A stretch of 64,000 bases of DNA from Anaerolineales bacterium. Its GTDB lineage: Bacteria > Chloroflexota > Anaerolineae > JAAEKA01. The stretch lies in assembly GCA_020634615.1 (NCBI GenBank), contig JACKBI010000003.1, positions 248,001 through 312,000 on the forward strand, written 5' to 3'. How positions within the stretch are numbered: position 1 is the first letter of the stretch; every line of letters begins with the position of its first letter. Below are positions 8,540-17,481 of the stretch, piece after piece. The position numbers and the translations under genes were made by a program. Below the pieces are notes generated by a model that saw only the letters and a program-made list of their open reading frames with translations, was not told the DNA's origin and made no database searches.

Positions 8540-9448
8540 TTAGCCCTGGTAAGGCTCGCCGTCCACCCAGACCTGAACGTCATCGAAGTAGCCATTGACG
8601 TTCTCGGCCAGGGGGCTGATCACCTGCAGGAAGATCATGATGCGGCCATCGGGACCGGCGGTAACGGTGTGTTCCAGCGGCAGCCACTGGCCATGCCACG
8701 GTCCGTTGACCCATTCCGCGTCCATATCGTCGCATTTGATTCCCAGCGCTGCCCAGTCGTAGGTCCAGACATTGCCGCCATGCAGCCCACCGTGATCATA
8801 GAGGACATACATGACACGTACCTTGACCTCGGACCCCGGCGGCACGGTGATCTCGCGCGAAATACCTGCTTCGAACGGCACGCTGGCGGCAATCTTCATC
8901 GAGTAGCTGCCGTCGTACGGTCCCTCATCCTTAACCACCTGTTCGCGATCGAGAGTCACGCTGTCAGCGCCGCGATAGGCGTAACCGCCCCAGTTGTCCG
9001 GGATCATACGCCACGTCGTGCCATAGAAGTGGTCGAAGGTCTCGAAGAAAGGACCAGGGTTGGCGGAACTGAGCAACTGGTTGCCAAAAGCCCATTCGTT
9101 GCGGGCCGCCAGACCGGTTGCGGCGGGACCATGTCCCACGATGGTCGAGTGGTTGTCGCCGCGGGCAACCTCTTCCGCATGTGCTGCCATCGATGGTTCA
9201 GGGAAGGACGGGATCATGTTGACCCATGCTTGCAGCGATGCATTGGACGGAGACTTGGTGGGAATGGGAAGCCCGGCTGGACTACCCGGCCCATTGGGTG
9301 ATGGGGGAACGATAGGTGTGAAATTTGCCTGCCAGCTCGACCAGTCAGAGACTGGCGCGCTGCCAGATGCGCCGACAACACTGGCTGACATTGCCAGCAG
9401 CGCAACGACTACCAACAGAACCAGAAACCGATACTCACTTCGCTTCAT
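8540..9448 (-). CDS. Exported hypothetical protein with lectin-like C-terminus
   Basis: 302 residues with a clear signal peptide (residues 1-28, cleavage near VVGASG) and a good ribosome site (GGGAGGAG) before the ATG at 9448. The central part is Pro/Ser-rich. The last ~150 residues ('FFETFDHFYGTTW', later 'GYFDDVQVWVDG') resemble jelly-roll carbohydrate-binding or lectin-like domains in which a final strand reads 'FDDV.V'. No catalytic motif is seen. Probable extracellular binding protein (inference). It has its own strong promoter. Confidence 0.7.
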   Translation of the reverse strand: MKRSEYRFLVLLVVVALLAMSASVVGASGSAPVSDWSSWQANFTPIVPPSPNGPGSPAGLPIPTKSPSNASLQAWVNMIPSFPEPSMAAHAEEVARGDNHSTIVGHGPAATGLAARNEWAFGNQLLSSANPGPFFETFDHFYGTTWRMIPDNWGGYAYRGADSVTLDREQVVKDEGPYDGSYSMKIAASVPFEAGISREITVPPGSEVKVRVMYVLYDHGGLHGGNVWTYDWAALGIKCDDMDAEWVNGPWHGQWLPLEHTVTAGPDGRIMIFLQVISPLAENVNGYFDDVQVWVDGEPYQG

Positions 9449-9507
9449 AGGACTCCTCCCTGCGCGTTTGGCGGCATCATTGCCGCAGATCGAAACCAGT
9501 TGCCTAC

Positions 9508-9536
9508 ATTATACGATCTGGCTCACCGGGAGTCAA
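9508..9536 (-). promoter_or_regulatory. Strong sigma-70-type promoter for the 9448 gene
   Basis: Minus strand TTGACT (9536-9531), 17 bases, TATAAT (9513-9508), about 60 bases upstream of the start codon. Confidence 0.75.
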
Positions 9537-9682
9537 GCGAATTGCTCGATTTTGCACGGTCATTATATTTTCTGCCGACATGGCACTCTGAGAAAAGCCA
9601 TCCAATCGGTCTTCCGTAGGTGACGAACCTACAGTCAGGAGGCATTCCAGCGGTTGGCGTGCAGTCGTGACGAGCAGTTGTC

Positions 9683-9695
9683 GATTTCCGAAGTC
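9683..9695. repeat. Single imperfect copy of the GACTTCGGAAGTC repeat
   Basis: The sequence GATTTCCGAAGTC differs by one base from the palindromic core seen at 14528, 14600, 49647, 52625 and 52699. No partner arm was found nearby. The rest of the 9449-9737 gap holds the 9448 promoter and a short 6-bp hairpin at 9616-9632. Confidence 0.5.
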
Positions 9696-9737
9696 GACCC
9701 ACGTCACCTATCAAACAGTCTCCGAGTCTGGACCTTG

Positions 9738-10862
9738 TTATCTGTCCCCAAGATTCGTGCCCACGGCACGCGCACTGGCAATCCAGGGATGATCCAGCGG
9801 CACAACCTTCAGCTTGCCGGCGACCTCCTCCAACGGAACCGGTTCGGCGTGGTCACCTCGGGCCGCCACCATCACGCCGTAGACGCCATCGTTGATCAGG
9901 GACGCGCAGGCAGCACCCAGACGAGTTGCCAACAGCCGGTCGGCAGCTGACGGCGTGCCGCCGCGCTGCAAGTGCCCCAGGATGGTCAGTCTTGACTCCA
10001 AGCCAGTCAGTTCCTCCAGGTTTTTCGCCAGACGCAAGGTGCTGCCTGCCTGCTCCGCAGACAGCAGATCGCGGTGCGCTTTGGCCGCCTTGCGGCTCTT
10101 TTTGTCGTCGGCTGCCGCCACCTTTTCGTCAGCCTCTGCCATCGCTTGCGCGTCTGCCTGAGATCGGGCTCCTTCCGCCACGGCGATGATGCTGAAATGC
10201 TTGCCTGACTGGCTGCGCTGTCGCACAGCATCGGCAACCACTTCGACGTCGTAAGGGATCTCCGGGATCAGGATGACATCGGCGCCGCCCGCGATGCCGG
10301 CTCCCAGAGCCAGCCAGCCGGCCCGGTGGCCCATGACCTCGACGACGATGATGCGATGGTGGCTGTGCGCCGTGCTGTGCAAGCGATCCAGCGCCTCGGT
10401 GGCGATGCCCAGCGCCGTATCGAAGCCGAACGTGATATCGGTCATGGCAACGTCGTTGTCGATGGTCTTGGGCAGAGTGATGACGTTGAGTCCGTTGCGC
10501 TGCAGATGCAATGCATTTTTCATGGTGCCGCCGCCGCCCAGGCAGACCAGCACATCCAGATGATGATGGTGATAGTTGGCAACGATGACGTCGGTCATGT
10601 CGCGGTTCTTGTTGCCGATGGGCATCTTGTTCGGCTTGTCGCGGCTGGTGCCGAGAATGGTGCCGCCGACAGTGAGGATGCCGGAGAGCGCGGCACTGTC
10701 CAGGCGGACAGTGCGGTTCTCCATGGTGCCGCGGAAACCATCGCGAAACCCGATCACCTGCATGCCGTATTCGCCCTGGGCCGCCTTGCCGATACCGCGA
10801 ATCGCGGCGTTGAGACCGGGGCTGTCCCCACCGGCCGTGAGTACTCCAACGTATTTGGTCAT
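9738..10862 (-). CDS. pfkA: 6-phosphofructokinase family protein
   Basis: 374 residues; ATG 10862 is preferred over GTG 10865 because the AGAGAGG box is then properly spaced. PFK landmarks: GGDSPGLN (11-18), PKTIDND (131-137, catalytic Asp), 'EVMGHRAGWLAL' and a C-terminal 'HLQRGG'. It phosphorylates fructose 6-phosphate in glycolysis. Two oddities stand out. The usual GGDG(S/T) segment reads GGGGT (109-113), so the Mg-binding Asp of E. coli PfkA is missing. A ~40-residue charged Ala/Glu/Lys insertion lies around 233-272. Donor (ATP or PPi) cannot be assigned with confidence. Confidence 0.85.
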   Translation of the reverse strand: MTKYVGVLTAGGDSPGLNAAIRGIGKAAQGEYGMQVIGFRDGFRGTMENRTVRLDSAALSGILTVGGTILGTSRDKPNKMPIGNKNRDMTDVIVANYHHHHLDVLVCLGGGGTMKNALHLQRNGLNVITLPKTIDNDVAMTDITFGFDTALGIATEALDRLHSTAHSHHRIIVVEVMGHRAGWLALGAGIAGGADVILIPEIPYDVEVVADAVRQRSQSGKHFSIIAVAEGARSQADAQAMAEADEKVAAADDKKSRKAAKAHRDLLSAEQAGSTLRLAKNLEELTGLESRLTILGHLQRGGTPSAADRLLATRLGAACASLINDGVYGVMVAARGDHAEPVPLEEVAGKLKVVPLDHPWIASARAVGTNLGDR

Positions 10863-10922
10863 CACTTACCTCTCTGGTCTGCCGTCCGACTTGGCATCTG
10901 TCAGTTGCAACTTTCATGTGTT

Positions 10923-10943
10923 GGCCCGGTGAGAAGACCGGCC
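10923..10943 (-). terminator. Probable terminator after the acetyltransferase gene
   Basis: GGCCCGGT and ACCGGCC arms around a six-base loop form a GC-rich hairpin 28 bases past the stop at 10971. No long T-run follows. Confidence 0.4.
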
Positions 10944-10970
10944 ACAACTGCAACCAGGACGGACGTTTCC

Positions 10971-11282
10971 CTAGTCGCCGGGCTCCGGGTAGTTCAGCAG
11001 GTCACGGTACTGCGGGTTGCGCCGAATATAGCGATCCACATACCAGCAAACGGGAAGGACGCGCAAGCCCTGCGCACGGGCGCTCTGCAACGCGTGTTCG
11101 GTCAGCAAGGCCGCGACATTCTGACCGCGCGCGGCCGGTTTGACGAAGGTATGGGGCAGTTGCATCACACCGTCGCGGATCTGGTAGGTGATGTAACCCA
11201 GCACTTCGCCACCATAGTTGGCCTCGAAACGCCCGGCTGCCTGGTTGTCGGTGAGCAAAAGATGTGCAGAATCGACGTTCAT
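10971..11282 (-). CDS. GNAT-type N-acetyltransferase (YjdJ-like)
   Basis: 103 residues from ATG 11282; an open frame continues further upstream but the family starts here. It matches the small single-domain GNAT group (COG2388). The pattern is 'LGYITYQIRDGVMQLPHTFV' followed by 'RGQNVAALLTEHALQSAR' (acetyl-CoA-binding loop) and a late 'VCWYVDRYIRRNPQYRDLL'. Substrate unknown. Divergent from pepF, with starts about 130 bases apart. Confidence 0.75.
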   Translation of the reverse strand: MNVDSAHLLLTDNQAAGRFEANYGGEVLGYITYQIRDGVMQLPHTFVKPAARGQNVAALLTEHALQSARAQGLRVLPVCWYVDRYIRRNPQYRDLLNYPEPGD

Positions 11283-11414
11283 AGCTAATGCGCGACGATT
11301 GTACAGCCGTGCGGCCAGTCCAACAAATCGCCACAGCTTCACCGGTCGCCGTGCTTCGCCTGACCGAAACAGTTGTGGTACACTCACGACACTACTTTGA
11401 CGGAGGAAGGCTAT

Positions 11415-13202
11415 ATGTCCAACAAACTCTCATCGGGGGCTGAAACTGTTAGCTGGGATCTGACCGATCTGTATGATGGCATGGATGATCCGCATCTCAA
11501 CGCCGATCTTGACGCCTGCGATACGGAAGCGGACGCCCTGGATGCGGCCTATCGCGGCCGGATTGCAACCCTGACTGCTGACGAAGTGGCTGAACTGATC
11601 AGACGCTATGAATCGCTGATGGAAACGGCCCACAAAGTCGGCTCGTTTGCGTCGCTGAACTGGACGCAGGACACACAAGACCCAGCCCGCGGCGCCTTGC
11701 TGCAACGGGTCACTGAACGCGGTTCGAGACTGGAACAAAAGCTGGTGTTCCTGGAATTGGAGTTAGCCACCATCCCTGACGAAACGGTCGTGGTCTGGCT
11801 GGCTGACCCGGCCGTCGCGCACTGGAAGCACTGGCTGGACACCGTGCGCATCTACCACCCGTACCTGCTGAGCGAATCGGAAGAAAAGATCCTGTCCGAG
11901 AAGGCGGTCACTGGACGCAACGCATGGGATCGTTTTTTCGACGAAGTCCATGGGGCCGCCCGCTACGAGTTCGATGGCGAGAGCCTGATGCGCGACCAGT
12001 TGCTCACCAATCTCTACTCACCCGACCGGGATCGGCGGCAGCGGGCAGCAGAAGTGGCCACCGAAGGGCTGAACGCGCTGCAGCGCACCACGACCTATGT
12101 TTTCAACACCGTCCTGGCCGACAAGGCATCGGACGACCGGCTGCGCGGCTACGCAAGCTGGATCAGCGCCCGCAATCTGGGCAACCAGGTCGATGACGCG
12201 ACCGTCGAGGCGCTGGTCGAGGCTGTGACGTCACGCTACGATCTTGTGGCGCGCTATTACCGGCTGAAAGCCAGGCTGCTGGGCGTGGAGGAACTGTTCG
12301 AATACGACCGCTACGCACCGCTGCCGGCCGCCGATCATTTCTACACATGGGATGAGGCGCGTGACCTGGTGCTGACATCCTATGGCCGTTTCCACCCTCG
12401 CATGGCTGAGATCGCCGGCTGGTTCTTTGAACGCGGCTGGATCGACGCGCCGCCGCGGCCCGGCAAGATGGGAGGCGCATTCAGCGCCGGCACCGTGCCG
12501 TCAGTCCATCCTTACATCCTGCTCAACTTCGACGGTCGTTCGCGCGATGTCATGACGCTGGCGCACGAGCTGGGCCACGGCGTTCATCAGAAACTCAGCG
12601 GCGGGCAAGGCATGCTACAGATGCATACGCCGCTGACATCGGCGGAGACCGCGTCGGTGTTCGGGGAGATGCTGGTCTTCCAGGCGATGATGGCCAACGA
12701 GAACGATCCGGCAGTGCGGCTGGCCATGCTGACCGCAAAGATCGAAGATTCGTTCGCCACTGCCTTCCGCCAGATCAGCATGAACCGCTTCGAGAACGCC
12801 ATCCATACGGCGCGCCGCGAGGAAGGTGAACTGACCACCGAGCGCATCAGCCAGCTGTGGATGGAAACGCAGCGAGCCATGTTTGGCGACAGCGTGACCC
12901 TGACGGACGGCTACGGCATCTGGTGGAGCTACATCCACCATTTCATCGGCGTGCCGGGCTATGTCTACGCCTATGCGTTCGGTGAACTGCTGGTGCTGGC
13001 GTTGTATGCCCGTTACCAGGAATCACCCGACGGATTCGCGGACGCCTACATCGAAATGCTCAGCAAGGGCGGGTCAGACTGGCCGCACGCCATCGTCAAA
13101 CCACTGGGCGTCGACCTGACCGATCCCGCGTTCTGGGGTGAAGGACTGCGAATTCTGGAAGGTTTGGTCGAAGAGGCGGAGGCGCTGGCGGCAGCCCAGT
13201 AG
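11415..13202 (+). CDS. pepF: Oligoendopeptidase F (M3 metallopeptidase)
   Basis: 595 residues, with a strong GGAGGAAG box before ATG 11415. The M3 zinc motif HELGH begins at residue 384 ('LAHELGHGVHQ'), and the expected glutamate lies ~25 residues later in 'SAETASVFGEMLVF'. The C-terminal 'YGIWWSYIHHFIGVPGYVYAYAFG' region is typical of the PepF family, and length fits (about 600). A cytoplasmic zinc peptidase that degrades short oligopeptides. Monocistronic: a strong hairpin follows. Confidence 0.92.
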   Translation: MSNKLSSGAETVSWDLTDLYDGMDDPHLNADLDACDTEADALDAAYRGRIATLTADEVAELIRRYESLMETAHKVGSFASLNWTQDTQDPARGALLQRVTERGSRLEQKLVFLELELATIPDETVVVWLADPAVAHWKHWLDTVRIYHPYLLSESEEKILSEKAVTGRNAWDRFFDEVHGAARYEFDGESLMRDQLLTNLYSPDRDRRQRAAEVATEGLNALQRTTTYVFNTVLADKASDDRLRGYASWISARNLGNQVDDATVEALVEAVTSRYDLVARYYRLKARLLGVEELFEYDRYAPLPAADHFYTWDEARDLVLTSYGRFHPRMAEIAGWFFERGWIDAPPRPGKMGGAFSAGTVPSVHPYILLNFDGRSRDVMTLAHELGHGVHQKLSGGQGMLQMHTPLTSAETASVFGEMLVFQAMMANENDPAVRLAMLTAKIEDSFATAFRQISMNRFENAIHTARREEGELTTERISQLWMETQRAMFGDSVTLTDGYGIWWSYIHHFIGVPGYVYAYAFGELLVLALYARYQESPDGFADAYIEMLSKGGSDWPHAIVKPLGVDLTDPAFWGEGLRILEGLVEEAEALAAAQ

Positions 13203-13214
13203 GTCGTGTAAACA

Positions 13215-13248
13215 AGGACTGGCAGTGCTCGGAAGCACTGCCAGTCCT
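13215..13248. terminator. Bidirectional terminator hairpin
   Basis: Fifteen-base perfect arms (AGGACTGGCAGTGCT and its complement) around a CGGA loop, between pepF (+) and the convergent lipoprotein gene (-). Confidence 0.8.
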
Positions 13249-13284
13249 GTCATGGACAAACAAAATGCGAGGCAGAATCTGCGG

Positions 13285-13818
13285 TCAGGTTGGCCGAACC
13301 AGGAGCACCAGCTGACCTGGCTCGACGCGCAGATCTTCGACATGCCAGTCGTTGGCCAGCATTCCCAGGAACTGGTTGATCAGTGGAGGGATGAGATTCG
13401 TGGCGAAGCTCGACGGCTCAATGCGGGTCGCATCGAAAACGGGCACGCCGCCTTCAGCGCGCAGCGTGCCTTCGACCACCACGTCGCGGAGGCTCAGGAC
13501 GCCGTAGCTCAGCTGTGCCGCGCGCAGGGTCATCTGGTCCTGAGCAAACTCGACGTCCAACCCGTCGATAGTAGCCCCATCCAGCGTGACGGATCGAGCG
13601 CCTTCCTCGATATCCGCTTCGGTGATCACTACCTCGCTCTGCGATGGCGTTGTAACAACTGACGTTGCTTCGGCAGACGCGGTAGTCGGCGTCGGCAAGG
13701 CAGGAGCAGCGCTAGGTGTGGCAATTTCGGCTGTGCGGCCGCAAGCCAAAGCTGGCAGCGCGAGCAACGCAACAAACAACAACCCAACAAGTCGGTGTGA
13801 CGATTGACGACGGTTCAT
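13285..13818 (-). CDS. Lipoprotein with LmeA/DUF2993-like beta domain (uncertain)
   Basis: 177 residues from ATG 13818. The signal ends in LALPALAC (lipobox Cys near residue 25), followed by a Thr/Ala/Pro linker to about residue 60. The remaining ~115 residues alternate short strands ('ARSVTLDGATIDGLDVEFA', 'LSLRDVVVEGTL') and end with 'DWHVEDLRVEPGQLVLLVRP'. This resembles DUF2993-type lipid-binding folds, but the match is by eye only. Outer-face membrane protein of unknown role. Confidence 0.6.
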   Translation of the reverse strand: MNRRQSSHRLVGLLFVALLALPALACGRTAEIATPSAAPALPTPTTASAEATSVVTTPSQSEVVITEADIEEGARSVTLDGATIDGLDVEFAQDQMTLRAAQLSYGVLSLRDVVVEGTLRAEGGVPVFDATRIEPSSFATNLIPPLINQFLGMLANDWHVEDLRVEPGQLVLLVRPT

Positions 13819-13960
13819 AGATAGTAAGCCTTCCAATCTTTCAAGCTGTCCGGCCATACTACCGCCCGCTGCCCGTTTGGACAAATCTGCTACCGAAAGG
13901 CAATCTTTTCCTCGCCAGTTCCAAACGCATGATGCCGGGCTGGATGGCATCTCCGGCGTT

Positions 13961-13988
13961 TTGCCCGCTTCCTCTGTCCAGATATAAT
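13961..13988 (+). promoter_or_regulatory. Promoter of the ATPase-helicase locus
   Basis: TTGCCC (13961-13966), 16-base spacer, TATAAT (13983-13988), about 25 bases before ATG 14013. Confidence 0.6.
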
Positions 13989-14012
13989 GACCGCACTATC
14001 CTCTCGTGAAAG

Positions 14013-14528
14013 ATGAATCGCCGAACCATGAACAACGAGTTGCTTAACAGTCTACAAGATTCTCAAGCGGCGCTGCTGCCGGATTATCAGTCGCTGCACG
14101 CCGCCATGGCCGCCTTGAAACGAGCCATCGCGCTGGCCAGCGACGAGACGCTTGACGCCATCGCGATGCACAAACACCTGGCCAAGCTGGAGCAGGCAGC
14201 CGCAGCGCTGGACGACCCCGGCCTGAACGCGGCGCTGGAAGCGTTCGCCCGCCAGACGCAGCACGGCCTGGACGCGCTGGCCTTTGAGTTCGCCCGCGAC
14301 CTGAAGGAGGTCTTCGAGCGCCGCGGCCAGACCGTGCAGGGCCGGCCGCCCACCCTGGTGGTCGACTCGCTGGCGCTGCACATCGACATGGGCGCACGCA
14401 AGGCCCAGTGGTTCTACGGCAAGGAGGCGCTGACCAAGCCACTGCCGCTGTCGCTCAACACCATCGTCAAAGCCTACGACCAGCAGACCAAATCGGTCGT
14501 CAATCGCTCGGTCGATACGGAGCGGTAG
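14013..14528 (+). CDS. Hypothetical protein, probably truncated
   Basis: 171 residues, mostly helical and rich in Ala and Leu to about residue 100, then 'PPTLVVDSLALHIDMGARKAQWFYG' and a polar tail. I do not recognise a domain. An internal ATG at 14028 is an alternative start. The stop codon TAG (14526-14528) is the first triplet of the MITE-like repeat that follows, so the natural C-terminus may have been lost to its insertion. It precedes a BrxD-like ATPase gene and may belong to the same module. Confidence 0.55.
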   Translation: MNRRTMNNELLNSLQDSQAALLPDYQSLHAAMAALKRAIALASDETLDAIAMHKHLAKLEQAAAALDDPGLNAALEAFARQTQHGLDALAFEFARDLKEVFERRGQTVQGRPPTLVVDSLALHIDMGARKAQWFYGKEALTKPLPLSLNTIVKAYDQQTKSVVNRSVDTER

Positions 14529-14614
14529 ACTTCGGAAGTCGTCGAAGCAAAGTGGAAGCTTCTCTCACCGCGTTGAGCTAGTTGCCACGTACAACCGGCG
14601 ACTTCCGAAGTCTA
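14526..14614. repeat. MITE-like element, copy A (89 bp)
   Basis: The left end TAGACTTCGGAAGTCGTCG and the right end CGGCGACTTCCGAAGTCTA are inverted repeats of ~19 bases around a unique ~51-base centre. A second full copy of nearly equal size is at 52623-52713. Confidence 0.65.
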
Positions 14615-14640
14615 GGCAGCGGCGACGCGACGACGCACTA

Positions 14641-14672
14641 TTAATTGGTGAATGGTGAATTGGTGAATGGTT
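14641..14672 (+). repeat. Iterated GAATGGT/GAATTGGT words
   Basis: Short imperfect tandem words of the type ATTGGTGAATGGT run directly into the start codon of the ATPase gene (14667), leaving no recognisable ribosome site. The same GGT-rich words recur at 52525-52598. Confidence 0.55.
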
Positions 14673-16058
14673 AACTCCCCAGGCATCGGCGCGACCGTCG
14701 AGCATCCACAGTTTGGGCCGGGCACGATCGTCGCCGTTTTTCGCAACGGCAGCGAGTGGCTGGTGCGTTTCGAGAGCGGGCTGCGCTTTCGCCGGCCGCG
14801 CCAGGAGTTTTCCGGCCAGCAGGAGGCCGCTCCGGCCCCGGCCGCGCCGATGCCCGTCCTTGACCTGCAGCCGATGCCGCTGGACCAGTTCAACGCACGC
14901 CAGTTGCTGGAGGCGCTGCGGGTCGGCGTAGCCCCGGCCCAGCACATCAAGGAGCTGACTATCGGGCTGGAAAGCGAGCGCGCCAACCTGGTCGAAGGGC
15001 TGGCGGCGGCGCACCAGACCGGCGGCGCGGCCCGCGCGGTCATCGGCGAGTACGGCTTCGGCAAGACGCACCTGGTCGAGTTGACCGCGCGCGATGCCCT
15101 CGACCGCAACTTCCTGGTGGCCACTACCAGTCTCGACCTGGGCGAGGTGCCGGCCCACCGCAGCATCGCCATCTACAGCAGCCTGATGCACGGCCTGCGC
15201 TACCCGGACAGCGACGAGCGCGGCCTGGAGCACCTGATCGACCGGGCGCTGGAGACGCCTCGCTGGCGCGAGCAACTGTGGAACGCCACGGCGTTCGCCA
15301 ACGACCCGCTGGACGTCGGGCTGTACGCCATCAGCAGCACCTCCTCATCGCGCCAACGCAAGGCCTGGCGCGAGTGGCTGATGGGCGGGCGCCGTACCAG
15401 GGCGATGAACAAGGCAATGCCACGCGGCGTCAAATTCCCCAGCATCTACCGGGTCGGCCACAACGCCCGCCAGATGGCTTACCTGCTGAGCGGCGTCAGC
15501 GTGCTGGCCCGGCTGGCCGGCTACAGCGGCCTGTGCGTCCTGATCGACGAAGCCGAGAGCTACTCGCTGCTGGCGGCCTACCAGCGCCCCAAGGCCGACA
15601 CGTTCTTCAGCGCCGTGCTCTACGCCGCCTTGCAGGAGCGCCAGGCGCGCATCACGCCGGACATGCTGCCCCAACACCGCTGGCGCGAGTATCCGCCGGC
15701 CTACAACGGCCGCCAGTCGCTCTTCTTCCTGTTCACCGTGACGCGCAGCGAGAACCGGCTGCCGCTGGAAACCTGGCTGATCGCGACCAGATCCTGACGC
15801 TGGAGCCACACCACACGGCCCAGGAGATCGGCCAGTTCACAGCAGGTCATGAGCTACTACGCGGAGGGCCGGCTGGGCTTATGGTGACCGGCAACGCCGG
15901 TGCGTTTCGCCGCCGCCGAACATCTGGCACTGGAATGCAACGGCCGCCTCAGCATCCGCGGCGTCGTGCGCCAGACCGTGGAACTGTTCGACCTGCTACC
16001 TGTACCCGGACTACGAAGTAATCGCGTTGGATCGAGCCTGCGCCAGCAGATGCGCTGA
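14667..16058 (+). pseudogene. BREX-type (BrxD/DUF2791-like) ATPase, frameshifted
   Basis: Intact for the first ~370 codons. It has an N-terminal tudor/SH3-like segment ('VEHPQFGPGTIVAVF', 8-22), a Walker A-like 'IGEYGFGKTHL' (about 127-137) and a Walker B-like 'LCVLIDEAES' (about 290). This matches the P-loop ATPases of BREX loci. The frame breaks near 15780, but recognisable C-terminal sequence continues in other frames. 'DQILTLEPHHTAQEIGQF' is followed by a +1 shift, then an in-frame TGA, then 'RFAAAEHLALE..GRLSIRG', another shift into 'YLYPDYEVIALDRA', and another before a natural stop at 16056-16058. At least four indels plus a stop indicate decay; assembly error is less likely because neighbouring genes are intact. 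Confidence 0.75.
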
Positions 16059-16070
16059 ACGGAGTATTTG

Positions 16071-16366
16071 ATGACCTTACAAGAACATCCGATTGAACTC
16101 AAGCACACTGAACTGGCGAAGGAACTTTCGCTTCGGATAAGGATCGGCTCGTCGAACGTATTATGATGCCGCAGATCGAAGATGGACTGGCGTTGGCGAC
16201 CAAGAAACTGAAATTGTCGCTCCTGGGCATTTGTAAGAATCTAGGGCCTGTGCGTTCTACCGAGACGATCGATGAAGCACGCCGTGAAGGGTCAACTTCC
16301 CGCGAGGTTGCTGATGCTACGAGCAGGAGATTTGAAACGACAAAAGCTTGCCTATTTTTCCATTGA
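16071..16366 (+). pseudogene. Decayed coding fragment, family unknown
   Basis: ATG 16071 opens a frame that stops after 31 codons. One frame shift earlier the reading continues as 'SDKDRLVERIMMPQIEDG', then 'LALATKKLKLSLLGICKNLG' and 'TETIDEARREG'. The composition looks like a real helical protein, begins 13 bases after the ATPase stop, and fades into the next pseudogene. No family recognised. Confidence 0.4.
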
Positions 16367-16957
16367 TATTTGTTCTTATCGCATGCTCGCCAACCGTCCA
16401 ATAATCACTCCCTACCGATACTTTGCAGCCTACATTAGCATCCATAGCATCCAAAACGACAGAAACAGCCAAGCTACTTCTACCCTCAACAGACACATGT
16501 CCCTCTCAGACAGCAGATTTGAAACTTTTCAGAAACGCCGATGATGGTTATTGTCTGCTCTATCCACAGAAGATACCCCTAACCCACCATATCTGATTAT
16601 TATCAATCCAAATGGTGGCGCGCCTGAGATGTACCAGGAGATGCTTGGGTACAAATCTCAGCGCGGAAGAAGCCTCAGGTCGCACTGCCGAACAAGCAGC
16701 CAATACGCAAATCGCGGAAGCAGGCGATGGTTTAACATATCACACGACGAGCTTTGATCGATGGAAAACAGCAATTGTAGTGACGGTCTTCCAGGTCCTG
16801 ATTCGTGGCGTAAAGTTTTCATTGTTGCCAATGACCATCTATACACACTTTCTTTTTGCCCTGGGCGCCAAGTGCAGATGGATTCTTCGGCTAGAAGAAC
16901 TATACAACGGTCATAAACACCTTTCACTCTTTGCCACCATCTGCGCCAGTTCCCTAA
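16332..16957 (+). pseudogene. Decayed lipoprotein gene
   Basis: An AGGAG box precedes TTG 16332, which reads 'LKRQKLAYF'. Removing one T from the following T-run restores 'PLIFVLIACSPT', a perfect lipoprotein signal. Later pieces of the same protein appear in alternating frames: 'FRNADDGYCLLYPQ' (near 16530), 'NLSAEEASGRTAEQAANTQI' (from 16654), 'DGLPGPDSWRKVFIVANDHL' followed by 'YTLSF' (from ~16779), and 'YTTVINTFHSLPP' ending at TAA 16955-16957. This ordered set resembles secreted or lipo-proteins common in Chloroflexota whose last segment reads 'LYxTVIxSFxFLP'. Several indels are needed, so it is clearly inactive. Confidence 0.6.
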
Positions 16958-17481
16958 ACAACCTGAAAACGTATACGAATGCAGGCAGATTGGTTTCTAC
17001 ATACAATACCCTCGAATTGGCAAGAGGACTTGCCGACGAAGTCGACGGTCAGGCATCACATAGTTTTGAAAGGCCCAGAAGGAGAGTGGAGTTGAAATGG
17101 GGAACTGGGTTTGGTGGAGCGATCCAGAAGGCTATCAACCGATAGCCGTAGCAAAGGTCTCCTTGCCCGCTTGTCATACTCAAAAGGAAGATGGAACAGA
17201 ATTGTGGAGTTTGGCTGGCTCAACGGTAGGAAATACGTACTACTCAGGCTACAGGACTGATCCTGGTCTTCGCGACAAGGCGATGTCGCGGCTGTGTTTG
17301 CGATCGACAAGGACTTCACGTCCTGGCTGACGTTACGTAAAACAGTACTGCGGGCGAGGTGTGACGATGCAACAGCAGAAAGTCAGGGCGGTTGTTCTGG
17401 TAAAGGTTTTCGACCTCAGTTTTGCTGGCGGCTTCCTTGTGAAACTATTGAGCACGACTGATTCGGTTACACGAAAATGCC

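Noticed and set aside
10326..11288. Plus-strand open frame of 320 codons
   Set aside because: Antisense to the phosphofructokinase and acetyltransferase genes; no recognisable protein features.
15860..15900. In-frame TGA in the ATPase pseudogene as a second selenocysteine codon
   Set aside because: It is surrounded by several frameshifts, does not fall at a redox cysteine position and no hairpin follows at SECIS distance.
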